In this document: piece after piece, positions 59,403-64,000 of the stretch
Layout: each line of letters opens with the position of its first letter
How positions within the stretch are numbered: position 1 is the stretch's first letter
DNA from: Candidatus Omnitrophica bacterium UBA6210
GTDB taxonomy: Bacteria > Omnitrophota > Gorgyraeia > Velamenicoccales > Velamenicoccaceae
Assembly: GCA_002421805.1 (NCBI GenBank)
Contig: DISM01000001.1
Coordinates: 282,902 to 346,901 of the forward strand
Reading direction: 5' to 3'
DNA length: 64,000 nucleotides
Program-made: the position numbers and the translations under genes
Notes under the pieces: generated by a model
The model's database searches: none
Told to the model about the DNA's origin: nothing
What the model saw: the letters and a program-made list of their open reading frames with translations, nothing else

Positions 59403-60232
59403 TAGCTATTCTCCGTCTCCGGCTGATTTGATTCCGCCGCTAAAGGGGTCTCATGAGGGGCCTGCTCCCCCATTCCTATGCCCAGAACTTCTTTCGCCAA
59501 TGCGCCATACTTCTGCGCGCCGATAGAGCTCTTGTCGTATTCATAAATGGACTTGCCGAATCCCGGCGCTTCGGAAAGCCGGATGCTGCGCGGAATGATC
59601 GTTTCGAAAACGCGGTCGCGGAAAAAATTCCTCGTCTCGCTGATCACCTCTGAAGTCAGGTTTGTCCTGAAATCAGCCATGGTCAAAAGCACGCCTTCGA
59701 TCTCAAGGATAGGGTTCAGGTTCTCCTTGATGAGGTTAATGGTCTTGGTCAGCTGACCCAAACCTTCAAGTGCATAATACTCGCATTGCACAGGAATAAT
59801 TACGGAAGTGGCTGCAACTAAAGAGTTTAGAGTAAGTAGGCCAAGTGACGGCGGACAATCTATAATGACGTAATCGAAATTGTCTTTGATCGCATCCAGG
59901 CTACGCTTAAGTCTGGCCTCCCTTTCTGTTTCCTCGACCAGCTCGACCTCGGCGCCGATGAGGTCGATGTTGGAAGGGATCAGAAAAAGGTTCTCGACTT
60001 TCGTCTTGAGAATGACGTCTTTCGCCTCGACGTGGCTGATCAAAACATGGTAGAGGGATCTTTCGATGGTGTTCTTGTCGATCCCAAGACCGCTCGTCGA
60101 GTTTCCCTGGGGGTCAGAATCGATCAAAAGAACGCGATGGCCTTCTAAGGCGAGGTAGACGGACAGGTTAATTGACGTTGTTGTCTTGCCTGTCCCCCCT
60201 TTTTGATTACAAACGGCTATGATTTTTGACAT
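59402..60232 (-). CDS. parA: Chromosome partitioning ATPase ParA/Soj
   Basis: 276 residues. IIAVCNQKGGTGKTTTSINLSVYLA is the deviant Walker A, LLIDSDPQGNSTSGLG the A' motif and DYVIIDCPPSLGLLTLNSL the switch II. Its ATG overlaps the stop of the homing-endonuclease gene (TAATG), so translation of parA may now depend on the inserted gene. Confidence 0.97.
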   Translation of the reverse strand: MSKIIAVCNQKGGTGKTTTSINLSVYLALEGHRVLLIDSDPQGNSTSGLGIDKNTIERSLYHVLISHVEAKDVILKTKVENLFLIPSNIDLIGAEVELVEETEREARLKRSLDAIKDNFDYVIIDCPPSLGLLTLNSLVAATSVIIPVQCEYYALEGLGQLTKTINLIKENLNPILEIEGVLLTMADFRTNLTSEVISETRNFFRDRVFETIIPRSIRLSEAPGFGKSIYEYDKSSIGAQKYGALAKEVLGIGMGEQAPHETPLAAESNQPETENS

Positions 60233-60729
60233 TACCTAGAATGCTTTTTAAAAGCTCTGCTCTTTTGGTTCATGGTCGCCAGTTTTGCAGAAAACGTTTT
60301 GAACTCATCACTTCTGCAATTTAGAAATCTTTTTGTTTTTTCAATGGCCATGTCCCGCCAAATAGTATAAACCTCTTGTTTTTTGCTTTGCAAGGGAAAT
60401 TTGTCAAAGTGCTCGATGATCTTCAATAGTTCGTTTTGCTTGCAAACCCTAAAATAGGCGTTTGGTTTTGTGTGACCGCTCTTCTCCGTCGGCAATTGTT
60501 CTTTTCTGATATAAATTTTCCCAATGCCTCCAAAAAAGACTTGCATTTTTTCAATGATCTCTCTATTGTCTTCTCGCTGACAAACAGAAAAGTACAGAGC
60601 GAAGACATCATCACCTGAACGACTGAAGGTAAACGCAGCCTCACCATCACAAAACCCGGTGACAAACCAAGGGTCAAGCCTCTGGAAGTTCTTCGCTGGT
60701 GGATTATTTGTTAAATTCTGTATTCCCAT
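60232..60729 (-). CDS. LAGLIDADG homing endonuclease inserted between parS-like sites and parA
   Basis: 165 residues from ATG 60729; the open frame can extend to a GTG at 60789, but that extension merely translates the parS-like repeats. LDPWFVTGFCDGEAAFTFSRSG is a LAGLIDADG-type helix start (GFxDGEA) and VYTIWRDMAIEKTKRF is near the C-terminus, as in group I-associated endonucleases. Only one full motif is obvious, so it may act as a dimer or be degenerate. It ends in the parA start codon. No intron is evident. Confidence 0.82.
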   Translation of the reverse strand: MGIQNLTNNPPAKNFQRLDPWFVTGFCDGEAAFTFSRSGDDVFALYFSVCQREDNREIIEKMQVFFGGIGKIYIRKEQLPTEKSGHTKPNAYFRVCKQNELLKIIEHFDKFPLQSKKQEVYTIWRDMAIEKTKRFLNCRSDEFKTFSAKLATMNQKSRAFKKHSR

Positions 60730-60745
60730 GTTTCCACGGGGAACA
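60729..60745. promoter_or_regulatory. parS-like site 1
   Basis: TGTTTCCACGGGGAACA is a near-palindrome like the ParB-binding parS consensus TGTTTCACGTGAAACA. A second copy with one difference lies 35 bases away. Confidence 0.6.
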
Positions 60746-60763
60746 TTGTTGAATCTACAACAA

Positions 60764-60780
60764 TGTTTCCACGAGGAACA
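60764..60780. promoter_or_regulatory. parS-like site 2
   Basis: TGTTTCCACGAGGAACA differs from site 1 at one position. The two sites flank an inverted repeat (ACATTGTTG ... CAACAATGT), forming a compact partition-type cluster next to parAB. Confidence 0.6.
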
Positions 60781-60804
60781 CATTAACACAAACCACCTAA
60801 GACA

Positions 60805-61014
60805 TCAAGCTTTTTTCTTAGAGCTTTTTATGACGACACTGGCGAGGATCTTTGCGGGCTTAGCACCACTCATACCAAAGAGCCCCTTCTGCTCTTCAGC
60901 AACGACCTTAATATGAAGCTGCCGCCTGGAGACCTTTAAAATGCTCAAGGCCTTCTTGACGGCTTCTTCGACAGTCCTTCCTTCGACTTCTATTTCGTTG
61001 CTGATATTTTCCAT
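60805..61014 (-). CDS. Jag/KhpB N-terminal domain as a stand-alone protein
   Basis: 69 residues. NEIEVEGRTVEEAVKKALSILKVSRRQLHIKVVAEEQKGLFGM is the Jag_N domain; ordinary Jag (200+ residues) continues with KH and R3H RNA-binding domains, which are absent. The frame ends SSKKKA. The truncation lies immediately before the parS-like sites and homing endonuclease. It overlaps yidC by 25 bases. Confidence 0.87.
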   Translation of the reverse strand: MENISNEIEVEGRTVEEAVKKALSILKVSRRQLHIKVVAEEQKGLFGMSGAKPAKILASVVIKSSKKKA

Positions 61015-62549
61015 TGAAATATGAGCATGAGCAGGCTATTAACAAGCCAGTACAGGACGAGCCCGGACGGCATTTTATAGAACAGAAAGCCGAAGATGAC
61101 CGGCATCATAATGGCCATCATTTTCTGCTGTTCTGCCGTCGATCCGGTAGCATGGCTCGACCCCATAGAGACCTTCTGTTGCAGGAACATGACGCCGGCC
61201 ATTAAGAGCGGCAGTAAATTGATCTCGTTGCCTATCACTGGCAGCGTATTCGGTAGCGCAATAAGCCTGTCCGGAGAAGACAGGTCTTTGATCCAGAGGA
61301 AACCAGCCCCCCTCAACTCAGGCAACCTCAACAGGAGCTGATAAAGAGAAAAGAAAACAGGTATTTGCAGGAGCATCGGGAAACACCCACCCAGCGGATT
61401 GATCTTTTCCTCTTTGTAAAGCTCCATTGTTGCCATCTGCAACTTCTGCGGGTTATCTTTAAATTTAACCTTGAGCTCTTCGATCTTTGGCTGCAAGGCC
61501 TGCATCTTCTTCATCGAGGCCATGCTTTTATAAGACAACGGGAACAGGATGAAATAAATGATCGTGGTCACAAGAACAATAGCTAATCCCCAGTTGTGGA
61601 CAACCTTGTGGATGACTGTGAGTAAAAAGAGGATTGCTTTGGCAATCACATCAAAAAATCCAAAATTGACCACGCGTTCCGCATTCAAACCGACAGCGCT
61701 TAATTTTTTCTCATCTTGCAGTCCTACATAGACTTTGAACACATTTTCTATTGACTTTCCAGCCGCTTTCTCGTCGTTTTCGACATGGAGCATCAGATAC
61801 GGAGCTTTGTCTTGAGATTTTATAAATCCTTGTTCGACAACAAGTTGAGGAGAAAAAACAGCGCAAAAATACCTGTCTCTTAAGCCAGCCCAGTCGATCT
61901 TCCCGTTAATTTCTATAGGGGCCTTCAAACCAAACACTGATTTCCTGGATACAACATTGCGCACCTGATAAGAACTTTCAAAATAACGCTGATCAATAGG
62001 ATTCGGCTTACCAGATTCGGCTAAAGCGCCAACTAAAATATCATAACTTATTGATTTTAAATAATTTATATTATTTAAGGCGATGGCGAGCTCGATGGTG
62101 CCGTCATCCTTGAGTCGATACACTTTCTTGATCTCTGCTCCTTCTGATGTCAGATAGGAAAATTCTATCCCTTTTGGTAACAGATTCTTAGAAAAATAGA
62201 ACCCAGCCCATTGCGGCACCAGCCCAATATCTTTAAGATCCAGATTTACATTTAACTTCTTGTCATATACGGACTTAATGAATCCGCCCGTTTGAGCAAA
62301 GGAGAAAACAAGGTCTCCGTCTTCAAGTTTATATAACTCTTTCTCATTAAAAGAGTTATCTAATATAATAGGCTGAGGAAGGCTCGCTTGTTCTTCGCGG
62401 ACCTGGACATGAGGTTTCTCTTGGACGATTGAAGGAGAAGATGATATATCTTCTTTAATTGCAATTGGTTTTGGCTTTGGAACAATTGCAGAATACGCCA
62501 CAAGGACGAGGAAGGACAATACGAGTGCTAAGAAAAATCGTTTTTCCAT
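60990..62549 (-). CDS. yidC: Membrane protein insertase YidC
   Basis: 519 residues from ATG 62549. A signal-anchor helix (FFLALVLSFLVLVAYSAIV) is followed by a large periplasmic P1 domain, about 65-320, as in Gram-negatives. The 60KD_IMP core follows: NWGLAIVLVTTIIYFILFPLSYKSMASMKKMQALQPKIEELK, LGGCFPMLLQIPVFFSLYQLL and MMAIMMPVIFGFLFYKMPSGLVLYWLVNSLL. The conserved Arg-lined groove lies in this core. Confidence 0.98.
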   Translation of the reverse strand: MEKRFFLALVLSFLVLVAYSAIVPKPKPIAIKEDISSSPSIVQEKPHVQVREEQASLPQPIILDNSFNEKELYKLEDGDLVFSFAQTGGFIKSVYDKKLNVNLDLKDIGLVPQWAGFYFSKNLLPKGIEFSYLTSEGAEIKKVYRLKDDGTIELAIALNNINYLKSISYDILVGALAESGKPNPIDQRYFESSYQVRNVVSRKSVFGLKAPIEINGKIDWAGLRDRYFCAVFSPQLVVEQGFIKSQDKAPYLMLHVENDEKAAGKSIENVFKVYVGLQDEKKLSAVGLNAERVVNFGFFDVIAKAILFLLTVIHKVVHNWGLAIVLVTTIIYFILFPLSYKSMASMKKMQALQPKIEELKVKFKDNPQKLQMATMELYKEEKINPLGGCFPMLLQIPVFFSLYQLLLRLPELRGAGFLWIKDLSSPDRLIALPNTLPVIGNEINLLPLLMAGVMFLQQKVSMGSSHATGSTAEQQKMMAIMMPVIFGFLFYKMPSGLVLYWLVNSLLMLIFQWKISATK

Positions 62550-62553
62550 AGTT

Positions 62554-62763
62554 TTATTGAATGGGGTCGTGTCCGCCGCGAGAAAAAGGGTGACAACGCA
62601 ACAATCTCCATGCACCCAACAGGCTTCCCCGCAGGCAACCGTACTTCTCTATGGCCTGAAGGAAATACTGGGAACAGGAGGGCGCAAAGCGGCAGCAATG
62701 CGGGACCAAAGGAGAACACACGCGTTGATACCATTGAATGAGGGCCACGAGGACGCGTCTCAT
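62554..62763 (-). CDS. yidD: Membrane protein insertion efficiency factor YidD
   Basis: 69 residues. LVALIQWYQRVCSPLVPHCCRFAPSCSQYFLQAIEKYGCLRGSLLGAWRLLRCHPFSRGGHDP is the complete YidD signature. It lies four bases from yidC and four from rpmH. Confidence 0.97.
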   Translation of the reverse strand: MRRVLVALIQWYQRVCSPLVPHCCRFAPSCSQYFLQAIEKYGCLRGSLLGAWRLLRCHPFSRGGHDPIQ

Positions 62764-62767
62764 GGCG

Positions 62768-62905
62768 CTATACGGTCAACTTGTGTCTGCCCTTCTGACG
62801 CCGGGCTTTCAAGACCAGCCTGCCTTTTTTGGTCTTCATCCGACGACGGAATCCGTGTTTGCGTTTACCGACGATCTTGGTTGGCGTCTTCAAATGATAT
62901 TTCAT
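62768..62905 (-). CDS. rpmH: 50S ribosomal protein L34
   Basis: 45 residues: KYHLKTPTKIVGKRKHGFRRRMKTKKGRLVLKARRQKGR is a typical L34. It is followed directly by yidD; the RNase P protein gene rnpA, normally between them, is missing. Confidence 0.97.
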   Translation of the reverse strand: MKYHLKTPTKIVGKRKHGFRRRMKTKKGRLVLKARRQKGRHKLTV

Positions 62906-62914
62906 AGTTCGGCA

Positions 62915-62942
62915 ATTATAACATACACCATCCTGAAGTCAA
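62915..62942 (-). promoter_or_regulatory. Sigma70-type promoter of rpmH
   Basis: On the minus strand TTGACT (62937-62942) and TATAAT (62915-62920) are 16 bases apart, placing the start about 5-10 bases before the rpmH start codon. Confidence 0.75.
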
Positions 62943-63292
62943 GATTTTTATGTTCGCCGCCGGCGCAGAGCGTAGATTTTTTCTGGGCCCTAACTTCAAC
63001 GCGATGAACCTGTTTTTTTCTTCCGTGCCTTTTGCCGCTTTAAAATTTTCTTGCAATGTCCTTCGGCCGCGATTATAATAAAAACCTTTAGAAGCCGGCC
63101 TCCGGATTTTTCGGGGCCGGTCCCAATGAAAGCGGCGTCCGGCTGCCGGCGAGGATCATATCTTTTGGGCCTCGGCGGAGCAAAAGGGGACGGATTCAAG
63201 ATCCCGACCTGTGGATAACCCTGTGGACGCTGTGAATAACTCGTCGAGTCCCCGACTAAACGCCCCGTCAAATCCGGGGCCGTGTGAAACTT
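62943..63292. other. Probable oriC/dnaA regulatory region
   Basis: The 350-base gap between divergent rpmH and dnaA is non-coding. It has three DnaA-box-like 9-mers at 63210-63239: TGTGGATAA, TGTGGACGC and TGTGAATAA. It also contains AT-rich parts (GATTATAATAAAAACC near 63071, TTTAAAATTTTC near 63040) suitable for unwinding. Origin function is inferred from position. Confidence 0.7.
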
Positions 63293-64000
63293 ATGACCGA
63301 AAGCAATATCTGGTTCCAGGCCGCGCAGGCCGTCCGATCCAAAGTGGGAGAGAATGCCTATGAGGCCTGGATCAAGCCGATCAGGCCGAAATCGGATTCG
63401 GGGAAACAAACCATCAGCCTCGAAGTCCCCAATGAATTTTTCAGGGAATGGCTTATCCAGCACTACGATCTGGTGATCCGCGACGCCTTGAAGAGCGCAG
63501 GGTGCGCCTTCGACGTATGCTACCAGATAAACCCTGCGCTGGTAGAAGAGAGGCCGGCGCCGAAACCGCCGCCGGCGCCCGCAGCAAGCGCGCGGGAGCC
63601 CATGACGCCTTTTCTGCTGAATCCCAAGTATACTTTCGACAACTTCATCGTCGGGCCGTCTAACCGCTTTGCGCATGCGGCCTGTCTGTCCATCGCGGAT
63701 TCGCCGGCCAAGGCTTATAATCCGCTGTTCATCTACAGCAGGGTGGGGCTGGGAAAAACGCACCTCATGCAGGCCATCTGCCACCGGATCCGCCATAACA
63801 ATCCTTCGACGCGGTTCTACTATACGACGTCGGAAAAATTCACGACGGAGCTCATCGGCGCCATCCAGCACCGCTCTACGGCCGCATTCAGGGAAAAATT
63901 CAGGAACGTCGACGTGCTTTTGATCGACGATATCCATTTCATCGCCAATAAAGAAGCCACGCAGGAAGAGTTTTTCCACACCTTTAACGCCCTCTATGAT
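63293..64000 (+). CDS. dnaA: Chromosomal replication initiator DnaA (partial, C-terminus beyond window)
   Basis: The first 236 residues, from ATG 63293 (GTG 63284 is an alternative). Domain I is ESNIWFQAAQAVRSKVGENAYEAWIKPI; domain II is a Pro/Ala-rich linker; domain III has PKYTFDNFIVGPSNRFAHAACLSI. Walker A reads YSRVGLGKTHL (usually YGGVGLGKTHL) and Walker B VDVLLIDDIHFIANKEATQEEFFHTFNALYD. The Ser-Arg replacing Gly-Gly in Walker A is unusual. DnaA-box-like sites lie upstream. Confidence 0.97.
   Translation, partial: MTESNIWFQAAQAVRSKVGENAYEAWIKPIRPKSDSGKQTISLEVPNEFFREWLIQHYDLVIRDALKSAGCAFDVCYQINPALVEERPAPKPPPAPAASAREPMTPFLLNPKYTFDNFIVGPSNRFAHAACLSIADSPAKAYNPLFIYSRVGLGKTHLMQAICHRIRHNNPSTRFYYTTSEKFTTELIGAIQHRSTAAFREKFRNVDVLLIDDIHFIANKEATQEEFFHTFNALYD

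Noticed and set aside
62996..63979. Minus-strand open frame of 327 codons at the right end
   Set aside because: It lies across oriC and opposite dnaA, which has full DnaA motifs on the plus strand.
1..64000. CRISPR arrays or intact prophage/insertion sequences
   Set aside because: No regularly spaced repeats and no transposase, integrase or phage structural genes were found; only homing endonucleases and a possible IS remnant.

Overview
The window is a chromosomal segment of a Gram-negative, anaerobic bacterium. The envelope side shows as an alginate-export-type outer-membrane porin, lipoproteins and TrkH/TrkA. The anaerobic side shows as a 2-oxoacid:ferredoxin oxidoreductase, a membrane complex related to energy-converting hydrogenases, several radical SAM enzymes, a MetV-like protein and a methanogenesis-marker-8 homologue. 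The mixture resembles genomes of uncultured anaerobic phyla such as Omnitrophota; this is an impression from gene content, not a proven placement. The right end is the replication origin region: a truncated dnaA runs rightward, and rpmH-yidD-yidC-jag-parA-parB run leftward, with DnaA boxes and parS-like sites. Apart from one DUF1846 gene, every protein gene left of dnaA is on the minus strand.

Layout, left to right. 1-3.8 kb: modA (cut by the window edge), a B12-binding radical SAM protein, a porin and a TetR regulator. 3.9-10.9 kb: a six-gene Ehr/Hyf-like membrane complex whose large subunit has lost all four NiFe-binding cysteines, behind a promoter and a structured leader (10.93-11.17 kb). 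11.2-15.6 kb: archaemetzincin, a MiaB-like radical SAM enzyme, a lipoprotein, a transglutaminase-like membrane protein and a glycosyltransferase. 15.6-24.3 kb: a run of about fifteen genes from a Fur-box-like palindrome to a terminator. It encodes DUF5320, two NifX/NafY proteins, an EncFtn-like protein, a methyltransferase, two ferredoxin-inserted MinD ATPases, marker 8, an IscU-like scaffold, a ZIP transporter, a metallo-beta-lactamase protein, a SpeD-like protein, a frameshifted ferredoxin, DsrE and TrmO; a Fur-family regulator lies upstream with its own similar palindrome.

24.4-31.6 kb: tRNA-Gln with an overlapping LAGLIDADG gene, DUF1846 (plus strand), a zinc-ribbon protein, a GT-C membrane protein, a methyltransferase, a radical SAM protein, a GGDEF protein and a small entericidin-like lipoprotein. 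31.6-42.4 kb: gltX, the OFOR operon, dxs, xseB, xseA, ymdB, rny, 5-formyl-THF cyclo-ligase and iscU. 42.4-52.9 kb: metV-like gene, rarA, a probable 6S RNA, pheT/pheS, an OB-fold protein, a trk operon with a hidden 40-residue membrane peptide, rplT, rpmI and infC (AUU start). 52.9-58.4 kb: thrS, a GIY-YIG protein, three tRNAs, coaC, rpoZ, gmk, yicC and ndk. 58.4-64 kb: a possible IS200/IS605 right-end remnant and the parAB/oriC/dnaA region, with a second homing endonuclease between the parS-like sites and parA. rnpA is missing from its usual place.

Physiologically the genes suggest a fermentative or acetogen-like anaerobe. Reduced ferredoxin from the 2-oxoacid oxidoreductase could feed the Ehr-like ion-pumping complex, and the Fur-associated operon looks like an uncharacterised iron/metallocofactor handling system.
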